Positions 42,488 through 50,766 of a DNA stretch of 64,000 nucleotides are shown one piece after another (positions within the stretch are counted from its first letter, which is position 1; every line of letters begins with the position of its first letter). The translations under genes and the position numbers were made by a program. Under the pieces are notes generated by a model. That model saw nothing but the letters and a program-made list of their open reading frames with translations. It made no database searches and was not told the DNA's origin. The stretch comes from Lachnocurva sp029100405 (lineage in GTDB: Bacteria > Bacillota > Clostridia > Lachnospirales > Lachnospiraceae), in assembly GCA_046263755.1 (NCBI GenBank), contig JBJYZC010000009.1, positions 1-64,000 on the forward strand. The letters run 5' to 3'.

Positions 42488-42556
42488 TTACGATAGCTTG
42501 CTAAGAATGGGAATTAGAAACCATCGTAGAAATGAAGCACAGTTTCTATTACGATA
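42484..42556. repeat. Intergenic repeat family, copy C
   Basis: One unit is bounded by TTATTACGATAG and CTATTACGATAAAA, with the interior GGGAATTAGAAACCATCG. This matches the terminal unit of copy B (about 32257-32338: GGGAATTGGAAAGGGAACTA, then TTTCTATTACGATAA). Confidence 0.8.
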
Positions 42557-42839
42557 AAATGCAATCCCTGGTTTTTAGTATGACTGCTAACAGGATCGCT
42601 ATAACAGATTGGCATAAGATCCAGGTAGGTCCCAGGGTATATTGATATCTATCGAATATCCCCCAAATAAAATAGGTCACTCTGCAAAAAAAAGCTGACA
42701 GAAAATTGTGGAATATAGCGAAAATACTAATACAACTTGACAGAGATACTGTGAGTTGCATATTTTAAGAATATAAGTAACACTTGTCGAATAATAAAGA
42801 TGAGTGTCAAACCGGTCAGTTTGAAAGGAGGATGGCTAT

Positions 42840-43403
42840 ATGGGTAAAGTCTTAAATGCCAAGTGTTTAAAAAAAGGAACTTGTCTCATTTTGTTAACCA
42901 CATTGCTCTTTATGATGGCCGGCTGCGGAAGTGATTCCAAACAAAAGAAGACAGCCTTCCCAACAGATAAAGATGGTTGGCCGAAGAAAAATGTTGCCCT
43001 GATCAATGGGAAAGAGTACCCTCTGGAAAAGATGGAGCATTCCGATGAAGGAAATATTTCAAGGTATGAGATTCGCCTGAAGCTGGATCGTAAGAAAAAT
43101 AGTCAGAGCGATGATCAGGATTCCGAAACCATGGAAGTGACTCTGCCAAAGCAAAGTCTGATCTGCTTTTGGGATATCGATCCGAAAGACCTGGATCTGG
43201 TCTCGTATGAAAAAACTACATTGCCTGTAAAAACAAAGGAAACCTTGTATGGAGCTACATCTGTACTTCAGACCTTTCGATACATGGTTCCCAAGGATCA
43301 GAGTACATCCGTATCGTTCAAATGGTCGAATGTCAATGAGATGGAGAAAGCCTTCTCTGACCAGCAGGAGTACTATCTTCTGACAATTACAACTTATCAG
43401 TAA
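42840..43403 (+). CDS. Putative lipoprotein, unknown function
   Basis: This 187-residue protein has a lipoprotein signal (LILLTTLLFMMAGC, lipobox MAGC near residue 29). The mature part is polar, with a stretch resembling a beta sandwich (KNVALINGKEYPLEKMEH, LIDPKDL-type loops). I do not recognise a family. GGAGG lies before the ATG. It reads toward, and overlaps by 17 bp with, the end of the LytTR regulator on the other strand, and it may be part of the surface-protein/ABC cluster that follows. Confidence 0.75.
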   Translation: MGKVLNAKCLKKGTCLILLTTLLFMMAGCGSDSKQKKTAFPTDKDGWPKKNVALINGKEYPLEKMEHSDEGNISRYEIRLKLDRKKNSQSDDQDSETMEVTLPKQSLICFWDIDPKDLDLVSYEKTTLPVKTKETLYGATSVLQTFRYMVPKDQSTSVSFKWSNVNEMEKAFSDQQEYYLLTITTYQ

Positions 43404-44115
43404 TTGAAAGAGTTGGGTAAGCGAATTTAGACCGAAACGTCCGACTCACAAGGAACATCTCTCCGCAGGAAAGAACCGCAGAGTGATGATTGACAGAAAC
43501 CAGCTGATTCAGATTGATCAGCTGGTTTTTATTGATGCGTAAAAAAGCATAGGGACGAAGTGCTTCTGCATATGCTGACAGAGATCCCTTTTCATAGAGG
43601 ACGTCACTTGCGGACAGATAGAATCGAAGCTCCCGCTTTCGAGTATTGCCCGTTTCAATGTATTGGATTTTTCTTGGACAAACAACATGGATATTACCGT
43701 CTGTGTCTTTTAGATTCAAAAATATATGTTTCTTTTGACATGCGGCAGTGAATTCAATGATTGAACGATGGATATTTTCCGGGTCGAGTGGTGAGAGGAA
43801 ACACTCATATGGATGGAAACGCTGGAGTCTTGCCATGATTCCAATATCCTCTGTGAAAAAGATTAGAGGAATTGAAGGGTGATTCGAATGAATTTCGGAA
43901 ACAAGGGATTCCAGTTTCTCAGCATTTGCAAGCTGGAAATAAAGAATAGCAAGCTCAGAATCATCCTGTGAAAGGATATTACGGAAATCAGCCACCCTAA
44001 CGCAAGTTGTGATATTAAAATCATCATTATACAAGAACATATGCTGTTCCAGAATTTTCTGAAGCTCAGAAGAAAAGCTGGAATCCTCTGACAGAACTAA
44101 AATTTTTAATACCAT
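43387..44115 (-). CDS. LytTR-type regulator with degenerate receiver (no phosphoacceptor)
   Basis: This 242-residue protein has a C-terminal LytTR DNA-binding domain (about 140-240: IQYIETGNTRKRELRFYL, LRPYAFLRINKNQLINLNQLVSV). The N-terminal receiver-like domain keeps an acidic pair (SED) and a Thr (FFTED), but the phosphoacceptor Asp position reads ILYFQL (Tyr) and the conserved Lys reads Ser (CFLSPLD). Phosphorylation by a normal kinase is therefore unlikely, and no kinase gene is adjacent. It may respond to protein partners or constitutively regulate the divergent lipoprotein/ABC operon. ATG 44115 follows GGGGGG at 7 nt; an upstream GTG at 44121 overlaps that spacing. Confidence 0.85.
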   Translation of the reverse strand: MVLKILVLSEDSSFSSELQKILEQHMFLYNDDFNITTCVRVADFRNILSQDDSELAILYFQLANAEKLESLVSEIHSNHPSIPLIFFTEDIGIMARLQRFHPYECFLSPLDPENIHRSIIEFTAACQKKHIFLNLKDTDGNIHVVCPRKIQYIETGNTRKRELRFYLSASDVLYEKGSLSAYAEALRPYAFLRINKNQLINLNQLVSVNHHSAVLSCGEMFLVSRTFRSKFAYPTLSITDKL

Positions 44116-44272
44116 TTTCACACCCCCCTGTAGATTATCACTACGATATGCAGTTTATCACAGAAATGCACAAAACAGAAGTGAGGAGTGTTATTTTTCC
44201 TAATGTACAAATTCTCAATCCATGAAAGGAGAAGCATGAGGAGAAATATCCTCCTATTCATGAGGGACTGTT

Positions 44273-45676
44273 ATGAAAAAGAAGCTTTTGACCATTTCTG
44301 TGATTATTACTCTCTTATTTGTGTCTTGCAGTTCTGACAAGGGTCCGGAAGGCTTTGACAGAGATACGGATTATCAGTACCAATATGCGTCCGATGGTGG
44401 AAATATCTCATGGAATATCCAAACCGCGGATTCAGACAACAATCTTTATTTCGTTTGTCAGAATTATTTGATGAAATATGACCCGAAAAACAATATATGC
44501 AAGCCACTGTGCAGCAAAGCGAATTGCCTGCATCAAAAGGAAACGGAAGAGGACCGGAAAGGGAAATGCACTGCCTATATCCCCTGGAAGCCGGTGCCTA
44601 AGGACTATAACTGGTCTTACAGTCTCTTTTACTATAAGAATAATATTTATTTCGCTTATGAAGCCCAGGAGGGTAAAAATGATGAAAAGAACTGGCATAT
44701 TGACCGGATCTCTAAGGATGGGAAATCACGGGACCGGATTGCGTCTTGGGTATCTAATTGTAATGAAATGATCCAGCATCGGGGAGTCCTTTATTTCGCA
44801 AGGGAGTATACCGATAAGGAAGGAAAATTCTATGCCGAACTGGATTATCTGAAACTGGATCATCCCGGACATATTCATACACTCATGAAACCGAAGGTAA
44901 GTGTTCGCTCCAGCTTGAAGCCTATATCTGCGTACGGGAAATATCTGTATATCAATTATTGCAGTGAAGACGCTGAGGCTGGCGATGATAACTATCTGGA
45001 TCATTTTCAAAGCGCTATTTATGTGTACAATGTCGAAACTAAGAAAAAGACGACAGTCCACCCGGATGGAAAAAAACAGACGGATATGATTGACAACGTG
45101 GTGCCATTTCAGGACAGAATTTTTTTCACGATGCAGGATATGACACACGCGTATGATCTTGAGGCTAAAACTTTTCTGTATTCCTGCAAACCGGACGGAT
45201 CTGATGTAAAAGTGGAGAAAAAAGACATTCTGGCATGGAACCTTTTGTATGCGGATAAGGACCATTTATTCCTGTCTGATTTGAACAAGCAGGAATATCA
45301 GGCACTTCTTGCCTCCCGTCAGAGCACAGGATCTGGAAACAGCCAGCAGGGAATAGAGTCTGAGATGGGTCAAACAGGTACAGGTTCAGAAAATAGTTTC
45401 ACCGTCACTACAGAGGTATTCGATAAGGACAGGAAGGAATGTGACATATTTACCGAGGAAGGAGGTACCTATTTCCCTTCATCAGATATCCGTATTGGAA
45501 TCGGAGATTATCGATATAATCTTTGTCTGAATAAAGCTGGTTCGGCTTATGAACTCCATAAGTGGAATAAAAAGAAACTCGGAAGTCTACATGGACAGTC
45601 CTGGACATCTGAAGTCGTTGCAACGATTCCACATGAAGATTCCTCAGATTCCGTCGTGTCCCCAAAGGAGGAATGA
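44273..45676 (+). CDS. Putative surface lipoprotein with CxxxxC motif, unknown function
   Basis: This 467-residue protein has a lipoprotein signal peptide (KKKLLTISVIITLLFVSC). The mature part begins with SDKGPEGFDRDTDYQYQYASDGG and has repeated short beta strands with Asp-Gly turns, suggesting a beta propeller. A cysteine cluster near residues 77-103 (CKPLCSKANCLHQ ... GKC) resembles PLCSxxxCxH motifs that I recall in other gut Lachnospiraceae lipoproteins. Gln/Ser/Gly-rich linker sequence occurs near 345-370. Its stop overlaps the permease start. It may be a sensor or ligand-binding part of the ABC system that follows. Confidence 0.7.
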   Translation: MKKKLLTISVIITLLFVSCSSDKGPEGFDRDTDYQYQYASDGGNISWNIQTADSDNNLYFVCQNYLMKYDPKNNICKPLCSKANCLHQKETEEDRKGKCTAYIPWKPVPKDYNWSYSLFYYKNNIYFAYEAQEGKNDEKNWHIDRISKDGKSRDRIASWVSNCNEMIQHRGVLYFAREYTDKEGKFYAELDYLKLDHPGHIHTLMKPKVSVRSSLKPISAYGKYLYINYCSEDAEAGDDNYLDHFQSAIYVYNVETKKKTTVHPDGKKQTDMIDNVVPFQDRIFFTMQDMTHAYDLEAKTFLYSCKPDGSDVKVEKKDILAWNLLYADKDHLFLSDLNKQEYQALLASRQSTGSGNSQQGIESEMGQTGTGSENSFTVTTEVFDKDRKECDIFTEEGGTYFPSSDIRIGIGDYRYNLCLNKAGSAYELHKWNKKKLGSLHGQSWTSEVVATIPHEDSSDSVVSPKEE

Positions 45677-47649
45677 TGCGTCTGATCTCAGCAGAATTTC
45701 GAAAACTTTTTTATCAGCCGTTCTTTCTTCTCCTTATGATCCTTCTTCTGGTGGGAAATATCTTCACCCTGGATCGGTCTGCCGGGAAGACACCGAAAGG
45801 AGACCTTACTGAAAGTCAGGAGACATATGCGTCTTTTCTGGAACAGGTTCCCGTTCAGACAGAAAAACTGGAAGAATCTGCAGATGGTGAGAGTGCGTTT
45901 TACCGGAGAAATCTCGCGAAGACAAGGGAAGATTACGGAAAGGTGCATATTCCAAAGATGCAGAAGGGAGATTACCGTGCAATTTATTCCTATGCGAAGT
46001 ATTTTTCCGGATTTTGGTTCTCTGCCATTTTCGTCCTTCTTCTCTCGAATCTTCTGGTACAGTCGGAGCGGAAACGGGGACTCTATCTACTCACTAAGGG
46101 CTGTCGGTGCGGTCACGGGTCTTTTGCCAAAGCGAAATACCTTACCGGTCTTTTGACCCTGCTCCTTGTTCTCCTTCTTCAGGAAGGAAGCGGGTGGGGT
46201 CTCTTACTCTTTCGGTATGGCCCGGATCCGCTGACCTCAGGAATACAGACTCTTGAGATCTTCCGAAACACATCCGGAAATTTCACGATTCTTCAGACTG
46301 TCTTCTACATGTTCCTTGTGCGGTTTCTATGTCTGATAGTCCTTTTTTCAATCGCTTTTTCTTTGCAACTTCTCTTCCGAAGAAGTGGAATCGCTGAGAT
46401 CATTACAGCGGCTTTTCTGGTTCTGGAGCTTTTTTTTTCGCTGCGGCTGACATCGGACAGCACGTGGAACGGCCTCTGGGCGGTGAATCTCTTTACCCAA
46501 TGGAATATGGAAGCAGGGCTCGGAGTCTATCTGAATCTCAATCTCTTTGGATTTCCATTATCGATGAGTATCGTTTCACTTGCTTTCGGAACTCTTCTCT
46601 CGGCAGCTCTTTTGACAGCAGGAATCTGTGTCTTCTCCCGGAGTTTCCAGATTGCTGGAGAGAGTCCGCTCGAGCGGCTGGCCCTCTTTTTCCGCTCTCG
46701 AATCTTTGGAAAGATTCGGTCGGCGCGTGTTACTGCAGAAGAATGGAAGAAGGTACTCCTGCATCAGCATCGCTGGCTCGTTCTTCTCGTCCTTTTCTTC
46801 CTTGTACTATGTTCCTTCCGCTATGTGAACAGGGACCGCCAGTATGCAGAAGTCCGAATCGGAGCCTATCATGGACTGCTGTCGCAATGTAGTGGGAAAG
46901 TGACAGAGAGAAGTCTTCGTTTCATTGAGGATCAGAGAAAAGAGCAGGATGTCCTTTCCGAAAAAATGCAGTCTCTCGATCCGGAGAATGCGGATGACCG
47001 GATTCAGATGGAATTTCTTTCCATCGAGTATCAGCAGATGGAGGAGGGACTCGAGATGGTGGAAAGCCAACGAGACTCGCTATCAGCTATGGATGGCGGT
47101 CTGCAGGGCAAGTATCTTTTGGATGAATACAGTTATCTCAACGAATTCCGGGATTATCGGTCTGATGTTCTCTTCTTTCTTGCTTCCGGAATTCTGCTCC
47201 TTTTACTCACTTGTTCTCTGGAAAGCTTCGACAGCCAGAGAAAGATGATGGGGCTTCTCGGACCGACGAAGACGGGAACAGAAGGGATCCGAAGAGCGAA
47301 AAAAGATGTATTTTGGATCCTGTCGCTTGTTTCCTTTTTTTCGATGCAGTTGCCGGAGATCTGGTCTTATTACCGGATCGATCAGGGTCGATGCTTCGGA
47401 AGCCAGATGCAGTGGTTTACAAGCGAGTTCTTCCGGTCATCAATGGCAATAGGGACAGTGCTCTTTCTTTGCTTTCTGATCCGCTTAGCTATTTTTTCCT
47501 TCTTCTCCTTGTTTGTTGAAAAGGCGGTATTTGGAATGAAACAGTCGGCAATTGTTTTTGGGATAGGACTCATGATCCTGGCAGCCCTTGGGATCCTTTG
47601 CTTCGGTTTTCACATCAGTGTTCCGGTTCTTCTCTTGAAACTGCTGTAG
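45673..47649 (+). CDS. ABC-2-like transporter permease
   Basis: This 658-residue protein has about ten hydrophobic segments in two halves (for example FFLLLMILLLVGNIF near 16, FSAIFVLLLSNLLV near 115, a cluster at 225-320, WLVLLVLFFLVLC near 370 and several after 500). A soluble section at about 380-490 (KMQSLDPENADDRIQMEFL) probably lies outside the cell. Such permeases pair with single ATPases in export or antimicrobial-peptide resistance. ATG 45673 overlaps the lipoprotein stop; ATG 45676 is equally well placed after AAAGGAGG. The substrate is unknown. Confidence 0.8.
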   Translation: MMRLISAEFRKLFYQPFFLLLMILLLVGNIFTLDRSAGKTPKGDLTESQETYASFLEQVPVQTEKLEESADGESAFYRRNLAKTREDYGKVHIPKMQKGDYRAIYSYAKYFSGFWFSAIFVLLLSNLLVQSERKRGLYLLTKGCRCGHGSFAKAKYLTGLLTLLLVLLLQEGSGWGLLLFRYGPDPLTSGIQTLEIFRNTSGNFTILQTVFYMFLVRFLCLIVLFSIAFSLQLLFRRSGIAEIITAAFLVLELFFSLRLTSDSTWNGLWAVNLFTQWNMEAGLGVYLNLNLFGFPLSMSIVSLAFGTLLSAALLTAGICVFSRSFQIAGESPLERLALFFRSRIFGKIRSARVTAEEWKKVLLHQHRWLVLLVLFFLVLCSFRYVNRDRQYAEVRIGAYHGLLSQCSGKVTERSLRFIEDQRKEQDVLSEKMQSLDPENADDRIQMEFLSIEYQQMEEGLEMVESQRDSLSAMDGGLQGKYLLDEYSYLNEFRDYRSDVLFFLASGILLLLLTCSLESFDSQRKMMGLLGPTKTGTEGIRRAKKDVFWILSLVSFFSMQLPEIWSYYRIDQGRCFGSQMQWFTSEFFRSSMAIGTVLFLCFLIRLAIFSFFSLFVEKAVFGMKQSAIVFGIGLMILAALGILCFGFHISVPVLLLKLL

Positions 47650-47720
47650 TTAAGGGCTCCGGTATTTTTGGTAAGTGATTCAGTAGTCTGTAAAAGCAAT
47701 CGGAAAGGTGTGAATAAGTT

Positions 47721-48602
47721 ATGAAACTTGAGTTGCAGAATCTCGGGAAATCCTATGACAGAGGAAAGACCTATGCTCTCTCCGGATTTTCCGAAGAATT
47801 TGTTCCCGGAGTCTATGGGCTTCTTGGACCGAACGGTGCCGGAAAGTCGACACTCATGAATCTCATGACCTTGAACCTGGCTCCGTCAGAGGGATGCCTT
47901 GTCTGGGAGGGAGAAAACGTGCTTTCTCTCGGAGCGACTTATCGTGACGTCCTCGGCTATATGCCACAGCAGCAGAACCTTTATGAAGATTTTACCGGAG
48001 AGGAATTTCTCTGGTATATGGCTGCGCTGAAAGGATTATCTAAGGAAGAAACCAGGCAGAAGGTCGAGGAATTGTTTTCGATCGTCAATCTAAACCAAGC
48101 CCGCTTTGAAAAGATCCGTGGATATTCCGGAGGCATGAAACAGCGCCTGCTGATTGCCCAAGCGCTTCTGAATGATCCGAAGATTTTGATTATGGATGAG
48201 CCGACGGCGGGGCTCGATCCGGAGGAACGAATCCGAATCCGAAATTTTATCAGCGAAATTGCAACAGGAAAGATCGTTCTCCTGGCGACCCATGTCATTT
48301 CGGATATTGAGTTCATCGCAGATCATATTATCGTGATAAAGAAAGGACAGAAAGTCGCGGAGGGCACACCGTCCGAGCTCCTACAGGGGGTGAAGGGAAA
48401 GGTCTTTGACGGGAAACTTTCGAATGAAGAGCTGGCAAAGCTGAAAGAGCAGAAAGAATTTCTGGTTTCGAATGTCCGCTTTTCCGGCAAAGGGAAGAAT
48501 CATGTCCGGATTATTGTACAAGGAGAGCCAGAAGAATTCCCGGGACTCTCAGCATCGGAGCCGGAACTCGAGGATGTCTATCTTTATCTAGAGCATTTCT
48601 GA
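47721..48602 (+). CDS. ABC transporter ATP-binding protein
   Basis: This 293-residue ATPase has Walker A GPNGAGKST (residues 39-47), Q-loop MPQQQNLY, signature YSGGMKQR, Walker B ILIMDEP and H-loop ATHV. A C-terminal extension of about 70 residues (GKVFDGKLSNEELAKLKEQKEFL) is seen in many drug and antibiotic-type export ATPases. It follows its permease by 71 bp and completes a lipoprotein-permease-ATPase set. Confidence 0.93.
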   Translation: MKLELQNLGKSYDRGKTYALSGFSEEFVPGVYGLLGPNGAGKSTLMNLMTLNLAPSEGCLVWEGENVLSLGATYRDVLGYMPQQQNLYEDFTGEEFLWYMAALKGLSKEETRQKVEELFSIVNLNQARFEKIRGYSGGMKQRLLIAQALLNDPKILIMDEPTAGLDPEERIRIRNFISEIATGKIVLLATHVISDIEFIADHIIVIKKGQKVAEGTPSELLQGVKGKVFDGKLSNEELAKLKEQKEFLVSNVRFSGKGKNHVRIIVQGEPEEFPGLSASEPELEDVYLYLEHF

Positions 48603-48654
48603 CATAGGAATCTGGAATCAGCGAAAGACATAGCCGGCAGATGAATGAATGAAA

Positions 48655-48686
48655 AAATCAGGGACGTGTTTTCACGCCCCTGATTT
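48655..48686. terminator. Bidirectional terminator between the ABC operon and argG
   Basis: AAATCAGGG-A-CGTG pairs with CACG-C-CCCTGATTT around TTTT, with A-rich DNA on the left and TATGTTT on the right, so it can serve both convergent genes. Confidence 0.85.
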
Positions 48687-48732
48687 ATGTTTATATTCTG
48701 TTTTGAATAGGGATACATTGCCCGGGCAATTC

Positions 48733-49971
48733 TCACTCCGTCTTCTTGCCCTGCAGTTTTTCAACTTCCTGCATCTTCTTGGCTCTTACAACCAGAGGGA
48801 GACCGAAGAGGGTGATGAAGCCGCTGGCATCATGATGATCATAGAGATCACCGGTTGTGAAGGAAGCCAGAGATTCATTATAGAGAGAGTACGGAGAGGT
48901 CTCGCCAGCCTTGATAATATTGCCCTTGTAGAGCTTGAACTTGACCTCGCCGGTAACATACTTCTGGGTGGACTTTACGAAAGCCTGAATGGCATCACAG
49001 AGAGGTGTAAACCACTTGCCTTCGTAGCAGATCTGGGCAAGACGGTTGCCCATGTCCTTCTTCACTGCAAGGGTCTCACGGTCAAGGATCAGCTCCTCCA
49101 GCTGCTTGTGAGCTTCCATCAGGATGGTTCCGCCGGGAGTCTCATAGACGCCACGGGATTTCATGCCGACAACACGATTCTCAACGATATCAATGATGCC
49201 AATGCCGTGCTTGCCGCCCAGACGATTCAGTTCACGGATGATATCTGAAACTTTCATTTTCTTTCCATTCACAGAGGTCGGAACGCCGGATTCAAAAGTC
49301 ATAGTGACATATTCAGCTTCATCCGGAGCCTTTTCCGGGGGAGTGGTAAGAACCAGGAGATGGTCGTAATTTGGTTCCTTGGAAGGATCCTCAAGTTCCA
49401 GACCTTCATGAGAGATATGCCAGAGGTTCCGGTCACGGCTGTAAGACTGGTCAACCGAGAAGGGAAGGTCGATGCCATGCGCCCTGCAGTAGTCGATCTC
49501 TTCCTGACGGGACTGCATAGTCCAGTGGGGATCCCGCCAAGCGGCGATAATCTTGATATCCGGAGCCAGGGCCTTGATGCCGAGCTCGAAACGAATCTGG
49601 TCATTGCCTTTACCGGTTGCGCCGTGACAGATCGCGGTCGCGCCTTCTTTCCGTGCAATCTCAACCAGCTTCTTTGCAATGCCGGGACGAGCCATCGATG
49701 TGCCGAGGAGGTATTTATTTTCGTAAACGGCATCCGCCATCACGCAGGGGACGATATAGTCATCCGCGAACTCATCACAGATGTCTTCGATATAAAGTTT
49801 GGAAGCACCGCAAAGTTTGGCGCGCTCTTCCAGTCCGTCCAGTTCCTCTTCCTGTCCGCAGTCCACACAGCAGCAGATGACATCGTAGTCATAAGTTTCT
49901 TTCAGCCACGGAATGATTGCTGTTGTATCAAGTCCGCCGGAATATGCCAGAATTACTTTTTCCTTAGCCAT
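48733..49971 (-). CDS. argG: Argininosuccinate synthase
   Basis: ArgG joins citrulline and aspartate with ATP. This 412-residue protein begins KVILAYSGGLDTTAIIPWL (the PP-loop SGGLDT) and has GATGKGNDQIRFELG near 120 and SVDQSYSRDRNLWHIS near 175. The AYSGGLDT loop and HGATGKGNDQ are complete, so it should be active. An ARG-box-like operator lies about 130 bp upstream. It reads away from the GNAT-argJBD genes, and argH is 37 kb away, so the pathway is split over at least three transcripts. Confidence 0.97.
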   Translation of the reverse strand: MAKEKVILAYSGGLDTTAIIPWLKETYDYDVICCCVDCGQEEELDGLEERAKLCGASKLYIEDICDEFADDYIVPCVMADAVYENKYLLGTSMARPGIAKKLVEIARKEGATAICHGATGKGNDQIRFELGIKALAPDIKIIAAWRDPHWTMQSRQEEIDYCRAHGIDLPFSVDQSYSRDRNLWHISHEGLELEDPSKEPNYDHLLVLTTPPEKAPDEAEYVTMTFESGVPTSVNGKKMKVSDIIRELNRLGGKHGIGIIDIVENRVVGMKSRGVYETPGGTILMEAHKQLEELILDRETLAVKKDMGNRLAQICYEGKWFTPLCDAIQAFVKSTQKYVTGEVKFKLYKGNIIKAGETSPYSLYNESLASFTTGDLYDHHDASGFITLFGLPLVVRAKKMQEVEKLQGKKTE

Positions 49972-50101
49972 AGTTCGTCCTCTTTTCTTTTCCTACCTGA
50001 TTGGATAAATATAAACCGATGCGAGCCTTGCCAAAGTGATCAACTTTCGACTTTCTCGCTTGTTTACGAAGAATATACACCATCAGGTGAAGATGTGCAA
50101 G

Positions 50102-50115
50102 TGAAAATATATTCA
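50102..50115 (-). promoter_or_regulatory. ARG-box-like operator upstream of argG
   Basis: TGAAAATATATTCA matches the ArgR/AhrC half-site palindrome TGNATWWWWATNCA in 13 of 14 positions. AT-rich DNA next to it (GAATAAATATAAATTTTATG) may contain a second weaker site. Arginine-dependent repression of argG is inferred. Confidence 0.6.
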
Positions 50116-50260
50116 ATTTGTTGAGAATAAATATAAATTTTATGTGCAATTCAACCTTGAATAGAAGAGGATTCAAATGTATAATAATGCAAAACATAAA
50201 CGTTATCATGATGAGCTTCATATGTTGTAAACAGGCTTTAGAAATCGACCTTATTAATAT

Positions 50261-50505
50261 ATGAAAACTTTTGAAAATCATGCGTAATTCACATGGCTAA
50301 TGAACCTGATTTTTGGCTGGAAAATCGATATATGAAAACTTTTGAAAATCATGCGTCATTCATATGGCTAATGAATCTGATTTGGGGCTGGAAATTCGAT
50401 ATATGAAAACTTTTGAAAATCATGCGTAATTCATATGGCAAATGAATCTGATTTGGGGCTGGAAAATCGATATATGAAAACTTTTCAAAATCATGCGTGT
50501 TTTTG
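50261..50505. repeat. 71-bp tandem repeats, three and a half copies
   Basis: Units begin ATGAAAACTTTTGAAAATCA at 50261, 50332 and 50403, with a shortened fourth at 50474 (one T changed for C). Each contains GCGTAATTCATATGGC and GAATCTGATTTGGGGCTGG. The array lies in the argG-GNAT gap with no gene. Confidence 0.92.
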
Positions 50506-50619
50506 GGCTGATTTTATAGCATCAAATTCAAAAGATTTTATATATCGATTTTTATGGCAGAAAAAATGCTTTTTTCCAGTAAGAAATGCGCATGATTTTG
50601 AAAAGTTTTCATATATCGA
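50467..50619. repeat. 31-bp perfect inverted repeat flanking 91 bp
   Basis: The fourth copy of the 71-bp repeat (50467-50497, starting TCGATATATGAAAACTTTTC) is matched exactly by its reverse complement at 50589-50619. A transcript would form a very stable 31-bp stem. The enclosed 91 bp are AT-rich. Short frames on both strands across it (50435-50653 and 50491-50724) mirror this symmetry and are not called as genes. Confidence 0.88.
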
Positions 50620-50646
50620 ATTCCAGTCTAGTGAATCTTCTTTGAA

Positions 50647-50766
50647 GAGATAGAAGAGCTTCAAATGGCACAAGATGAGATAGAAGAGCTTCAGATAGAA
50701 CAAGATGAGATAGAAGAACATCAAATGGAACAGGATTAGATAGAAGAGTGTCAGATGGAACAGAAA
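50647..50766 (+). repeat. Four 30-bp repeats upstream of and entering the GNAT gene
   Basis: The unit GAGATAGAAGAGCTTCAAAT plus 10 bp occurs at 50647, 50677, 50707 and 50737. In the GNAT reading frame the copies encode EIEELQMAQD-like ten-residue coiled-coil units, but a TAG at 50737 interrupts the frame. The fourth copy holds the GNAT ATG (50755). This suggests a former longer N-terminal repeat domain, or repeat expansion across the start. Confidence 0.85.

Larger units (their letters stand above)
42402..42839. other. Gap between sugar island and lipoprotein gene: terminator and repeat, no convincing gene
   Basis: It holds the island's terminator (42449-42482), repeat-family copy C (42484-42556) and AT-rich DNA. 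A 70-codon frame on the minus strand (42549-42761) would encode a hydrophobic peptide, but it has no ribosome binding site and ends in the repeat, so I do not call it. Confidence 0.6.

Noticed and set aside
42549..42761. 70-codon hydrophobic minus-strand frame
   Set aside because: It has no ribosome binding site and ends inside repeat copy C; hydrophobicity is expected from AT-rich DNA.
49972..50200. argG leader examined for a T-box
   Set aside because: No T-box sequence or specifier arm was found; an ARG-box-like palindrome is the better explanation.
50261..50505. 71-bp repeats considered as CRISPR or phage attachment sites
   Set aside because: Units are continuous with near-identical interiors, and no integrase or cas genes are nearby.
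50435..50724. Two short frames (plus 50435-50653, minus 50491-50724) with mirrored peptides
   Set aside because: They arise from the 31-bp inverted repeat and the 71-bp array; there is no ribosome binding site and no family likeness.
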